Positions 35,743 to 44,568 of a stretch of DNA of 47,235 nucleotides are shown in pieces. The notes beneath the pieces were generated by a model, which saw nothing but the letters and a program-made list of their open reading frames with translations, was not told the DNA's origin and ran no database searches. The stretch is from Chitinophaga pinensis (GTDB lineage: Bacteria > Bacteroidota > Bacteroidia > Chitinophagales > Chitinophagaceae): the NCBI GenBank assembly GCA_945897185.1, contig CAMDFC010000010.1:1-47235 (forward strand), written 5' to 3'. The position numbers were made by a program, and so were the translations under genes. Every line of letters begins with the position of its first letter. Position 1 is the first letter of the stretch.

Positions 35743-36495
35743 TCAAAATCTGTATCCAAGGTGAATGACGTAACGGTAGCCCCATCCAACGCTTCTGGAG
35801 CTGCCAGTTGTCGAAATTTCGCCATCATTGCTCAGCCTAGCATACGCAGGAATATATTGTCCCACGAAATCACTTAAAGTTCTAAATAAAAAAGATTGTT
35901 GTTCTTTTTCGAGCGTAGTATTGAGTTTCACATTAAAATTATAGAATCCTAAGCCGGGTCCGAACATCACCATATCAACCGTCCAATGTTTTCCAAATAA
36001 AAATTGATACCCCATTTGACCTCCAATTGTCAATAAATTTAAATCTAATTCTGTAGTTACATCACCAGAAAAAGCGGATGTCCTATAGCTCCAGGTATTG
36101 GATTTATTCATGTGGTTGAATGAAATATAAGGACCTATATATAGTCCATGTGGTTTGCTGAACTTATTTTCTTTGAGCAAGTAGAATCTAAAATCTCCTG
36201 AAACATGAAATCCGTAATCATTTTTGTTTTGTAAAAGAACTGCACTGTCCGCCGAATTGGTTTCAATTGCCTTGATATTTGGGAATGCAATCGAGCCAAT
36301 ATTAAAACTAAAGCTTTTGTTTTTGTTTAATTGTCTTTCATATCCAACGATCAGTGCCTTTTTACCAAAAATAAGCGGACTAGATACATTCACTTTTATG
36401 GTATTTTTCAAAGTGGTGTCTCTTTGAACAAAGGTTTGTGCGTTGACTGATATCGTAATTCCTAAAGCAAAAAAAGCAAGGAGTAGGTGCTTCAT
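35743..36495 (-). CDS. Outer-membrane beta-barrel protein, unknown function
   Basis: The 250-residue protein has a signal peptide (cleavage near SVNAQ) and many alternating strands ending in an aromatic residue (GYRYVIHLGYRF), as in outer-membrane barrels. About 8-10 strands are visible, such as HVSGDFRFYL and GLYIGPYISFN. No known transporter family is recognised. It lies 2 bp before the metallo-beta-lactamase-fold gene, so they probably share a transcript. Confidence 0.8.
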   Translation of the reverse strand: MKHLLLAFFALGITISVNAQTFVQRDTTLKNTIKVNVSSPLIFGKKALIVGYERQLNKNKSFSFNIGSIAFPNIKAIETNSADSAVLLQNKNDYGFHVSGDFRFYLLKENKFSKPHGLYIGPYISFNHMNKSNTWSYRTSAFSGDVTTELDLNLLTIGGQMGYQFLFGKHWTVDMVMFGPGLGFYNFNVKLNTTLEKEQQSFLFRTLSDFVGQYIPAYARLSNDGEISTTGSSRSVGWGYRYVIHLGYRF

Positions 36496-36575
36496 TTTTT
36501 CTGATATGAAAAGTTCATTTAATATTAATTGAAGTTATTTTAAAATTTCTTGATAAATTCAATGATTCATTCTTT

Positions 36576-37454
36576 ATGTTTAAATCATTTGGTATGCGGT
36601 ATACATTATTTTCTCTATTCCTTATTTTCTTTTCTTTTTCAGGTTTTGCTCAAAACACCAGTGATGAGGCATGGGAGTCTATGTTCAATGGGAAAGACCT
36701 CAGTAAGTGGAAACCCAAAATCAGGAACCATGTAGCTGGGGATAATTTTGCCAATACCTTTCGTGTAGAAGATGGTAAGATCGTGGTTCGGTATGACGGT
36801 TACGATAAGTTTAATGAAAAATTTGGCCATCTCTTTTATTACAAGCAGTTTAATTTTTACCGTATACGTCTAGAATACCGATTTGTAGGAGACCAAGCTA
36901 ATGAAGGTCCGGGTTGGGCTACAAGAAACAGTGGTATTATGGTACACGGGCAAACACCAGAATCAATGGGAAAGGACCAAGATTTTCCTGTGAGTATAGA
37001 AGTGCAGTTGCTAGGAGGAGATGGGAAAAATAAAAGAACAACCTGCAATCTTTGTACGCCTGGCACAAATGTTGAAATGAACGGTAAACTCTTTACCCCA
37101 CATTGTATTAATTCTAAATCAGAGACCTATCATGGCGATCAGTGGGTAAGGGCAGAAGTGTTGGTGTTAGGCGATTCTGTAATCAAACATTTTGCAAACG
37201 GTATGGAAGTACTTTCTTATCAAAAGCCACAGATTGGTGGTGGTAATGTTGGTGCGCAAGAAGTGAAATGGGGGGTTGATGGTATGTTATTAAAAGGAGG
37301 ATCTATTTCTTTGCAAAGCGAAAGCCATCCTGTTGAATTTAAGAATATTGAAATTCTTAATCTCGAGGGATGTATGGATCCTAAGGCTACTAACTACAAA
37401 TCTTATTACATTAAATCGAAACAAGAGGATTGTATCTATAAGAAGAAGAAATAG
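36576..37454 (+). CDS. DUF1080 (3-keto-disaccharide hydrolase-like) secreted protein
   Basis: The 292-residue product may instead begin at the ATG at 36594 (MRYTLFSLFLIFFSFSGFAQ), which gives a better signal peptide. The DUF1080 domain covers about 35-255: MFNGKDLSKWKP, FRVEDGKIVVRY, NSGIMVHG and PVSIEVQLLGG. A short tail, GCMDPKATNYKSYY...DCIYKK, matches the small Cys-pair module often appended to Bacteroidota exported proteins. Some DUF1080 proteins hydrolyse 3-keto-disaccharides; others only bind glycans. Confidence 0.88.
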   Translation: MFKSFGMRYTLFSLFLIFFSFSGFAQNTSDEAWESMFNGKDLSKWKPKIRNHVAGDNFANTFRVEDGKIVVRYDGYDKFNEKFGHLFYYKQFNFYRIRLEYRFVGDQANEGPGWATRNSGIMVHGQTPESMGKDQDFPVSIEVQLLGGDGKNKRTTCNLCTPGTNVEMNGKLFTPHCINSKSETYHGDQWVRAEVLVLGDSVIKHFANGMEVLSYQKPQIGGGNVGAQEVKWGVDGMLLKGGSISLQSESHPVEFKNIEILNLEGCMDPKATNYKSYYIKSKQEDCIYKKKK

Positions 37455-37455
37455 T

Positions 37456-38442
37456 TTATTTATTTAACGCTTTTCTTCTTTGCATCAACTCTCTCCAGGT
37501 TGTAAGTACAATATTATTGTCTTTTAGATATTGTTTCAATTCAGGTGATTGCATAGCTAAAAGGTCTGCTTTACGAGTAATTCCTGAATCTGATATTTTT
37601 GAAAATACTACTGTAGGAGCGGTACAATGCATGATGACCATGGTTACACCAGCTTGAAGTTGCTTGAATGATTCTATATAATAATCCGTTGCTATTTTTT
37701 GTAAAGCTTTATCACTTAGTTTTTCTTTTGGGTATTTGAAACCATAACTCACATTGTGTAAGTCGTCTAAAACAGGTAAACCTGCATTCCAAAGCATTTG
37801 GCCAATAACATCCGTTTGTTCTTTTTTTAACAGGGAAGCATTTTCGGTTTGCATGATCATGGAATTATGGCCACCTGGAAACATTACCGGAATTTTTTCT
37901 TCGATTCCAAGTTGAAGATATTTGCGTAAGAAACCTTCAGACGCAAAGAGGGTTCCCATATGAGAATCAAAATGAGTCGGTTCCCATCCGGCTGTTCGGG
38001 AGCGATCAAGTTGACTTTTTATTTCTTTATATACTTCATCTGGACTAGCATGCATCACAACATCTAGAACGCTTTTCCACATAGCACCTTCTTTGTCTAC
38101 AAGTCCGGGTACCGCTGCTTTACCAGCCAAGGGTCCCCATCTGTAACTGTTCCACTCTGATGTTAAAGTCAAATGTAAACCAGCATCTGTATTCGGATTG
38201 GATTTTAAATAAGTGAATATGCCGGGTACCCATCCACAGGGCATCATGATGCTGGTTGAGTTTGCTATTCCTTCATTCATGGACTGGTATACGCCTTCAT
38301 TTGAATCATAAGACATTCCTGCATCATCCACGTGTAGAATTATCACTTTTGCTTCTTTCGGGTAGCCTAATCTTTCAGCATAGGTTTGTGAAAAGCATAA
38401 GACTGGGCCAAGGCATAATAAAAAAAGTAGATTTTTTTTCAT
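37456..38442 (-). CDS. ChbG/YdjC family carbohydrate deacetylase, exported
   Basis: The 328-residue protein has a signal peptide (MKKNLLFLLCLGPVLCFSQT) and the YdjC fold: HVDDAGMS with metal-binding Asp39 and Asp40, SIMMPCGWVPG, AGLHLTLTSEW and THFDSHMGTL with further His ligands. ChbG removes acetyl groups from chito-oligosaccharides in the cytoplasm; this version is exported. Together with the exported PIG-L enzyme it suggests deacetylation of amino sugars in the periplasm. It ends one base from the convergent DUF1080 gene. Confidence 0.88.
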   Translation of the reverse strand: MKKNLLFLLCLGPVLCFSQTYAERLGYPKEAKVIILHVDDAGMSYDSNEGVYQSMNEGIANSTSIMMPCGWVPGIFTYLKSNPNTDAGLHLTLTSEWNSYRWGPLAGKAAVPGLVDKEGAMWKSVLDVVMHASPDEVYKEIKSQLDRSRTAGWEPTHFDSHMGTLFASEGFLRKYLQLGIEEKIPVMFPGGHNSMIMQTENASLLKKEQTDVIGQMLWNAGLPVLDDLHNVSYGFKYPKEKLSDKALQKIATDYYIESFKQLQAGVTMVIMHCTAPTVVFSKISDSGITRKADLLAMQSPELKQYLKDNNIVLTTWRELMQRRKALNK

Positions 38443-38444
38443 GG

Positions 38445-39668
38445 TTATTTTTTTAATGCGGATAAAAATCTCTTGACTAGTTCATCTAATTTACTGTTCT
38501 CGATCCATCGTGCAACAATCACCAGGTCATTCTCTTCATCCACATAAATCATATTCGTGCCATTGCCGATATGCGCATATGCAGATGCAGGGGCTGAAGG
38601 AAGAAATTTTTTATCGGTGTTGAGAAAAAAGTTCATGTATCCATAGCCAGTGTTGGCAGTTGTTGGTGTTCTAGAAAGTTTTATCCAGTTTGAATCGATC
38701 AATTGTTTTCCATCCCAATTTCCATTTCTAAGTGTGAGTAGACCAAACCTCGCCATATCTTTCGCATTGATGAAGAGCCCACCTCCAAAATGTCCACCAC
38801 CACTTACGGATTGAATGTGTTTTCCGTCCAAAACAATCCATGAGTTTCTATAGCCTGTCCAATGCCAACTGTTGGATGCGCCAATTGGGTCCATAATTTG
38901 TGTTCTCAAAACTTCGGGTAAAGGTTTGTGCCATACCGCTGTTGCTGCGAGTGCCAATGCGTTTACACGTGTGTCATTGTATTTGTAAACCGATCCTGGT
39001 TCGTTTCTTTTTCTGGTTAACCACTCTTGTGGTTTGTCGTTCGGACGATCAGCCCAATCTGGTTTACCCCATAGTGTTCCCTCCCAATCACTTGTTTGTC
39101 TGAGCATATGGTTCCAAGTAATTTTTTTATTATGCTCAGTTGCAAATGGTTGAATGAAATGGGGCTTGCCAAGATCTTCCGGTTTGCGGTATGCTTCAGG
39201 ATCATAGGGTTCAATCAGTTGAACATAGTCTCCTACTTTATCGTCGATAGAACGAATGAGGCCCTTGTCAACAGCGAGTCCGACAACAATTGATACAAAA
39301 CTTTTAGTGACACTATGTGTTTGTTCTGCAAAGTCAATATCTCCCCAACTGCCAATGATATAACCTTTACGGATAATTAATCCAGAGCTGGATTTTCTGG
39401 TAGCAAACGGACCAACACCATCGCTAAATGGCTCTTTGTAAAAATTTAATATCTGTGCCATCTCCTGGTCTTTCGGCACTTTAGTTTCATTATCAACTGC
39501 AAACCGAATGGCCTCTTGTAAGAGTAGGCTATCTATTGCAGCTTCACCAGCAGATTTTATATCCCACTGTGACGCAGAAGGAAAATAGGGTTTAGGCGCA
39601 GCAGTTTTTTTTTGTGCAAATGCAATTCCAAAATTGGAGATAGCAAGTACTAGCAAGATTTTCTTCAT
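38445..39668 (-). CDS. Serine hydrolase (class C beta-lactamase-like), exported
   Basis: The 407-residue protein has a signal peptide and the SxxK motif SVTK (Ser119, Lys122). The second motif YNDT replaces the usual YxN, and there is a late HIGNG motif. This is the beta-lactamase/DD-peptidase/esterase superfamily. Sequence does not separate peptidase, esterase and lactamase roles. It ends 2 bp before the ChbG-like gene start on the same strand, so they are likely co-transcribed. Confidence 0.88.
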   Translation of the reverse strand: MKKILLVLAISNFGIAFAQKKTAAPKPYFPSASQWDIKSAGEAAIDSLLLQEAIRFAVDNETKVPKDQEMAQILNFYKEPFSDGVGPFATRKSSSGLIIRKGYIIGSWGDIDFAEQTHSVTKSFVSIVVGLAVDKGLIRSIDDKVGDYVQLIEPYDPEAYRKPEDLGKPHFIQPFATEHNKKITWNHMLRQTSDWEGTLWGKPDWADRPNDKPQEWLTRKRNEPGSVYKYNDTRVNALALAATAVWHKPLPEVLRTQIMDPIGASNSWHWTGYRNSWIVLDGKHIQSVSGGGHFGGGLFINAKDMARFGLLTLRNGNWDGKQLIDSNWIKLSRTPTTANTGYGYMNFFLNTDKKFLPSAPASAYAHIGNGTNMIYVDEENDLVIVARWIENSKLDELVKRFLSALKK

Positions 39669-39785
39669 GGGAATAAAGTTCGACTTTTTTGTCTACCTTA
39701 AATTCATTCTTTTGGATTGAATTCCAAAAATTAATTAGCGAATTGAGTTAGTCGTAATGAGTGAACATACATTAATGTTGTTTTA

Positions 39786-40322
39786 ATGGAATCCATAGAC
39801 CCTATTGTTATCGAAAGAACAAAAAATTGGATTAGGGATGTTGTAATTGGACTCAATTTTTGTCCCTTTGCACGCAAGCCGTTTAAGGAGGAGTTGATTC
39901 TATACAAAGTTGATAGTACCTCAGCTAATGCAGTTGCTTTGGAGTCTTTTATAAATACTTGTCATTTTTTGGAAGACAATGCTACTACGGAAACTGCTTT
40001 ATTGATTTTCCCAAATGGATTTTCTGATTTTGAGGACTATTTGAATCTGACTGATTTGGCAGAAAAATTATTGAAAGCACAAGGTTTTGAAGGAGTCTAC
40101 CAAGTGGCAAGTTTCCATCCCGACTATATTTTCGCAGGTTCAGATGAACATGATCCGGCAAATTATACCAATCGATCACCTTATCCTATGTTGCACTTAC
40201 TCAGAGAGGATTTACTAGAAATTGCAATCGATAAACATGCCAATGTGGATGATATTCCTAACCAGAATATTGCAAAGGCACAGTTACTCGGACTTGCGTA
40301 TTTCAAGAAAATGAAATTTTGA
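39786..40322 (+). CDS. DUF1415 family protein
   Basis: The 178-residue soluble protein opens with RTKNWIRDVVIGLNFCPFARKP, the family signature, and continues with the conserved LLIFPNGFSDFEDYL and the FHPDYIFAG motif. The function is unknown. A possible weak hairpin follows the stop. Confidence 0.88.
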   Translation: MESIDPIVIERTKNWIRDVVIGLNFCPFARKPFKEELILYKVDSTSANAVALESFINTCHFLEDNATTETALLIFPNGFSDFEDYLNLTDLAEKLLKAQGFEGVYQVASFHPDYIFAGSDEHDPANYTNRSPYPMLHLLREDLLEIAIDKHANVDDIPNQNIAKAQLLGLAYFKKMKF

Positions 40323-40324
40323 TA

Positions 40325-40352
40325 CCCTATTCTATAAAACAGTGAGATAGGG
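40325..40352 (+). terminator. Weak hairpin after the DUF1415 gene
   Basis: CCCTATTCT pairs with AGATAGGG with one bulged base and an 11-base loop, starting 3 bp after the stop codon. There is no good T-run; instead a tiny AGTTT/AAACT hairpin follows. It may be a poor terminator. Confidence 0.3.
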
Positions 40353-40428
40353 AGTTTAGAAAACTTTAATTATTTTAGAAGTCACAAATTGGTCTGCAAA
40401 GTACTGATAGGAAAATAAATTTTGTTTT

Positions 40429-41256
40429 ATGTTAAAGTCAATTCGACTTATCTCCTTCTTGCTGGTGCTCTTAATCACTCAGCCTGCAATAGCCCAGCAA
40501 GAAGCTTTTCCATTTAATGGAAAGCTTATCATTATTGGCGGGGGTGATATTTTAGATACCATGTATACTCTCTTTGCAAAAGAGATTGGTGGAAAAGATC
40601 AGCCTATCGTTTATATCCCGACTGCCACAGATGATGAGCCTTGGATACAGGAGGGACAACATCTCGTTAAATTTACTAGTCGCGGTTTTACTAACCTGTC
40701 AACTGTCCACACGCGCGATAAACAAAAAGCGAATGATCCCATTTTTATTGATCGCATCCGAAAAGCAAAAGGTGTATTTATTGGAGGAGGTGATCAAGCC
40801 AATATTGCTGCATCATTTCTTGGAACTGCTGTTCATCAGGAGCTTTACGCATTATTGAACCGTGGGGGAATTATTATGGGTACCTCTGCCGGTGCAACCA
40901 TCATGGGGGAATTCATGATTACTGGACCGGAACAGCGTGACGCACCTCAAGTGCTTCATCAATATCCTGCGGGATTGGCTTTCATGAAAAATACTTCAAT
41001 TGATCAACACGTGTTGGTAAGAAATAGGCAATTTGATTTGATACCCATGATGGAATCAAATTCAAATTTATTGGGGATGGCTCTTGATGAAGCAACTGCC
41101 GCATATGTTCAAAGAGACAGTATCCAAGTTATTGGCCGCTCTTATATGATGATCTACGATCACCAAGATTGGAACAACCAGAAAAAAGAATTGGGTAAAG
41201 TCTATCGCCCATTTATGATGTATTCAGAAGGGGATGTATACCGATTTAAAAAATAA
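40429..41256 (+). CDS. Cyanophycinase-like serine peptidase (S51), exported
   Basis: The 275-residue protein has a signal peptide (cleavage near PAIAQ), then the S51 fold: LIIIGGGDILDTMY, VFIGGGDQANIA and the nucleophile motif GTSAGATIMGEF with Ser153. Cyanophycinase cuts cyanophycin, an aspartate-arginine polymer, into dipeptides. The predicted export fits an enzyme that attacks cyanophycin released by lysed cyanobacteria. Its end overlaps the convergent alpha/beta hydrolase by 11 bp. Confidence 0.9.
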   Translation: MLKSIRLISFLLVLLITQPAIAQQEAFPFNGKLIIIGGGDILDTMYTLFAKEIGGKDQPIVYIPTATDDEPWIQEGQHLVKFTSRGFTNLSTVHTRDKQKANDPIFIDRIRKAKGVFIGGGDQANIAASFLGTAVHQELYALLNRGGIIMGTSAGATIMGEFMITGPEQRDAPQVLHQYPAGLAFMKNTSIDQHVLVRNRQFDLIPMMESNSNLLGMALDEATAAYVQRDSIQVIGRSYMMIYDHQDWNNQKKELGKVYRPFMMYSEGDVYRFKK

Positions 41257-42169
41257 ATTTGTTAAATGCAGTCAAGAAGGCAAGTGGATTTTCTTCCATA
41301 GGCACATGTCCGGTTTTTGGAATGATTACCAACTGGCTATTTCGAATATCTTTCTCAAATAAATAAGCGTTACTTACATCAATCAGTTGATCATCTTCGC
41401 CCCAGATAATCAGTGTAGACGTTTGGATATTTTTTATTTTTTCACTGCTTCCAAATTTTCGTTGCTTGAAAATATCGAGTGTTGCTTGGCGGTTTCCCTC
41501 TCTCAACAATAAGTCAAAGTATCGTTGTACAAGATCTTCTGAAACCTTTGTTTTGTCTGAGTAAACATCCTCTATACTTTTTCTAATGATGCCACGTGGA
41601 GTAAATTTCAACAACACATCACCAACTACAGGTGTAGAAGCCAATTTAAATCCAATGTTCCCTTTTTCATTTTTCTTGGGATATCCACCAGAGTTGATGA
41701 GGACCAATTGTTTTACTTTATTCGGATAAGCAAGTGCTTGATTCCATGCAATACTTCCTCCCAAAGAGTTACCGGCAATTATATATTCTTGAACGCCAAT
41801 TGCATTAAGGAAAGCGTCGATTAATTGGTTATAAAAATTGATTGAGTAATCACGTTGAGGATGTGGTCCAGTTAGGCCAAATGCAGGTAAATCAAGTCTG
41901 ATTATTCTTTTTTTACCAACAAGAGCGGGTACAATGCTGTCCCATGTGTGCAGACTTGAAGAAGTGCCATGAATCAGTACAAGGGGTATGCTGTCATTTT
42001 GATTCCCTTCATCTCTATAGTGAATATTAACGCCTTGTATATTGATGAATTTTGATTTTTCATTGGTGTATTTGTTTTTTAATTCTTCAAATGGGATATC
42101 GCTTTTAAATAAAAATGCAAGAAGAGCTAAAATGCCAAGGAATACAACAAATACAATTTTCTTTGTCAT
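41246..42169 (-). CDS. Alpha/beta hydrolase with N-terminal membrane anchor
   Basis: The 307-residue protein begins with a hydrophobic segment (MTKKIVFVVFLGILALLAFLF) that is a signal or anchor. The fold is complete: oxyanion LIHGTSSS, nucleophile GNSLGGS (Ser135), Asp in IIWGEDDQLID and His in KTGHVPMEENP. The substrate is unknown; esters or haloalkane-type compounds are possible. It lies 10 bp after the ABC ATPase gene on the same strand. Confidence 0.9.
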   Translation of the reverse strand: MTKKIVFVVFLGILALLAFLFKSDIPFEELKNKYTNEKSKFINIQGVNIHYRDEGNQNDSIPLVLIHGTSSSLHTWDSIVPALVGKKRIIRLDLPAFGLTGPHPQRDYSINFYNQLIDAFLNAIGVQEYIIAGNSLGGSIAWNQALAYPNKVKQLVLINSGGYPKKNEKGNIGFKLASTPVVGDVLLKFTPRGIIRKSIEDVYSDKTKVSEDLVQRYFDLLLREGNRQATLDIFKQRKFGSSEKIKNIQTSTLIIWGEDDQLIDVSNAYLFEKDIRNSQLVIIPKTGHVPMEENPLAFLTAFNKFIF

Positions 42170-42179
42170 TGTAGTGTAT

Positions 42180-43142
42180 TTAATTATACTGACGATTAAA
42201 TGTAATAGCTATTTCTTGTCCCACGGAAAAAGAAGTACTACGAACCATTATATCCAAATAGAGACCAGCGATATTCAGCTTTAATTTATTATGGTTGCCA
42301 TAGAATAATTTTTGTTCTATAGTTGCATCTACAACGTTGTTTTCTTTTTCTACTGTAGTAAATTCTTCTGTTCGGAAATACAATCTGTTGTCAGGAAGGA
42401 TGAATGCTTTTCTAAGTGGACTATCTTTTTCTATATAATTATAATCACCAAGTAGTCCAGCTGTATAAGAATTGACAGGATTGAAATAAATCTCCTCCGG
42501 TGAGTCAGTTTGAATCATTTTACCTTCTTGAAGAACAATGATTTGGTCTGCCCATGAAAGAATATTTGCGGGGTCATGTGAAACCAGCACGACTGTCGTT
42601 TTTCTAGTTTCACAAAGCTCATTGATAATGCCATTAATAATTTTGTTGTTGAATAAGTCGAGGTTCGTAAACGGTTCATCCAGTAATAACAATTTCGGAT
42701 TACCTACCAATACCTTGGCAAGTGCTATGCGTTGTCTTTCTCCACCAGAGATGGCATTGGTTTTTCTTTTTAGCAGGTGTCCAATTTTACAGAGCCGGTA
42801 CATTTCATCAGCTTCACGTTGTTCCATTTTATTGGCCATATCAAGCAGCTCCTCAACCCTGTAATTGTTGAGTAGCTCAAAATGCTGAGAGAGGTAGCCA
42901 ATTTTTTTATGTCCGGGTATCAATACTTCATCCGGACCTTCTATCCTTTTATGTTCAAAAATGATTTCTCCCAGTGAAGGTTGAACGAGACCAGCCATGA
43001 TCTTCATTAAAGTACTTTTCCCTGAGCCCGTTTCACCTATGAGGGCAGTCTTGCTAAATGGTTCAATCAACAGGTTGATGTTGTCCAATATCTTGCGGTT
43101 GTCTTCATTTTTGACAATCTGTTTCAGTCTGAGTAGTTCCAC
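42180..43142 (-). CDS. ABC transporter ATP-binding protein with TOBE-like tail
   Basis: I choose the GTG at 43142 because VELLRLKQIV aligns with the usual ABC start; ATG at 43238 would add 32 residues that look non-conserved. The product then has about 320 residues. It has Walker A GETGSGKST (36-44), Q-loop LSQ (84-86), signature SGGERQR (132-138), Walker B LLLLDEP and a switch His in LVSHD. The C-terminal 60 residues resemble a TOBE domain, as in import ATPases for iron, molybdate or spermidine. No permease or binding protein is nearby, so the partner is elsewhere. Confidence 0.87.
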   Translation of the reverse strand: MELLRLKQIVKNEDNRKILDNINLLIEPFSKTALIGETGSGKSTLMKIMAGLVQPSLGEIIFEHKRIEGPDEVLIPGHKKIGYLSQHFELLNNYRVEELLDMANKMEQREADEMYRLCKIGHLLKRKTNAISGGERQRIALAKVLVGNPKLLLLDEPFTNLDLFNNKIINGIINELCETRKTTVVLVSHDPANILSWADQIIVLQEGKMIQTDSPEEIYFNPVNSYTAGLLGDYNYIEKDSPLRKAFILPDNRLYFRTEEFTTVEKENNVVDATIEQKLFYGNHNKLKLNIAGLYLDIMVRSTSFSVGQEIAITFNRQYN

Positions 43143-43281
43143 TCCACAAAGGTAAAGGGTTGTAGATGCACTTCCCACATAATTCAGTAAATTGAAGACA
43201 CAATCTAAATACAGTAAGTATCTAGAACAGCTTGGCATCACCTATCCAACTGTAAACAAATAAATATACAAGCATCAAAAC

Positions 43282-44559
43282 ATGAACAATAAATTCAACA
43301 GAAGAAATTTTCTAGAAACTGCATCCTTAACTACAGGCGCATTTGCTCTTTCCTCTTTTACTGGAGAGTCACAATATGATTTACCTTCCAGCATTGAACG
43401 GTTGCAGCCCATGACTGCGAATGTTTTTCCTATCTCAGTTGAGGAGCGTAAACAGCGAATTGCTAAAGCACAGGAGTTGATGCAGGAGCAAAAGGTAGAT
43501 GCTATTTTTATGGAAGGTACGGTTAGCACTATGTATTTTACTGGTATGCGATGGGGACAAAGTGAGCGGACATTTGGAGTTGTTATTCCAGCAAAAGGTG
43601 CGATAGCCTATGTTTGTCCCAAGTTTGAAGACGACCGCGCAAAAGAATTGATTAACCCTGTATTTGGAGATGAACTGCGTTGTTGGGAAGAACATGAGAG
43701 TCCGTATGAACTCATTGTAAATATTATAAAAGACCGAGGAGTTAAACACCGAAGAATTGGTATGGAAGAACGTGTTCGTTTTTTCATTGCAGATGGTGTT
43801 CGCAAAGCAGCTCCAGGATATGAGGTGGTAGATGCTACACCAATAACTGCAGGTTGCAGGATGTATAAAACGGCTGCAGAAATTGAACTCATGCAAAGGG
43901 CAAGTGACGTAACGATTGAGGCATATAAGGCCGCATTTGCAACCGTAAGGCCGGGTATGTCGCAATCTGAATTCAGCAGTAATATTTCTGGTGCGTTTCG
44001 CAAGTTGGGTTTTACTGGCGGAGCCTCTGTTCAAGTTGGCAAATATTCCGCCTTACCACACGGCAGTATTACACCGCAGACCATTAGGGAGGGCGATGTG
44101 GTGATGGTAGATGGGGGAACGAGTTGTGAAGGGTATGCATCAGACATCACACGTATGGTAGTAGTAGGAAAGCCAACACAAAAAATGATTGATGTTTGGA
44201 ATTTAGAAAAAAGAGCACAGGATGCAGCATTTGCTGCAGCACAGATTGGTGCTACCTGTGAATCTGTAGATGCCGCTGCTAGAAAAGTGATTGAAGACGC
44301 TGGCTTCGCAAAAAAATATGGTTTACCAGGTTTGCCGCATAGAACTGGTCATGGAATTGGTATGGAAGGACACGAATGGACTAACTTTGTAAAAGGAAAC
44401 CTTACCAAGCTTGCTCCAGGGATGTGCTTCAGCGATGAACCCACTATTTCTATCCCTGGTGAATTTGGTATAAGACTTGAAGATTGTCTTTATATGACAG
44501 CGGATGGTCCGCGTTTCTTTTCTAAACAAAGTATTTCTATTGAACAACCGTTCGGTTAA
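43282..44559 (+). CDS. M24 family aminopeptidase (Xaa-Pro peptidase-like), Tat signal
   Basis: The 425-residue protein has a twin-arginine start (NRRNFLETASL) and, after the N-terminal creatinase-like domain, the pita-bread fold with five metal ligands: Asp277 and Asp288 (VDGGTSCEGYASD), His357 (GHGIGMEGH), Glu386 and Glu400. Such enzymes cut an N-terminal residue before proline. Tat export means the protein folds with its metals in the cytoplasm before transport. It is divergent from the ABC ATPase, 139 bp apart, and followed 9 bp later by a serine hydrolase. Confidence 0.9.
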   Translation: MNNKFNRRNFLETASLTTGAFALSSFTGESQYDLPSSIERLQPMTANVFPISVEERKQRIAKAQELMQEQKVDAIFMEGTVSTMYFTGMRWGQSERTFGVVIPAKGAIAYVCPKFEDDRAKELINPVFGDELRCWEEHESPYELIVNIIKDRGVKHRRIGMEERVRFFIADGVRKAAPGYEVVDATPITAGCRMYKTAAEIELMQRASDVTIEAYKAAFATVRPGMSQSEFSSNISGAFRKLGFTGGASVQVGKYSALPHGSITPQTIREGDVVMVDGGTSCEGYASDITRMVVVGKPTQKMIDVWNLEKRAQDAAFAAAQIGATCESVDAAARKVIEDAGFAKKYGLPGLPHRTGHGIGMEGHEWTNFVKGNLTKLAPGMCFSDEPTISIPGEFGIRLEDCLYMTADGPRFFSKQSISIEQPFG

Positions 44560-44568
44560 AAATTAGTC

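Noticed and set aside
43435-44034. A 199-codon open frame on the minus strand
   Set aside because: It lies wholly inside the M24 peptidase gene, which has all its metal ligands. The antisense product is Cys- and His-rich without a family pattern.
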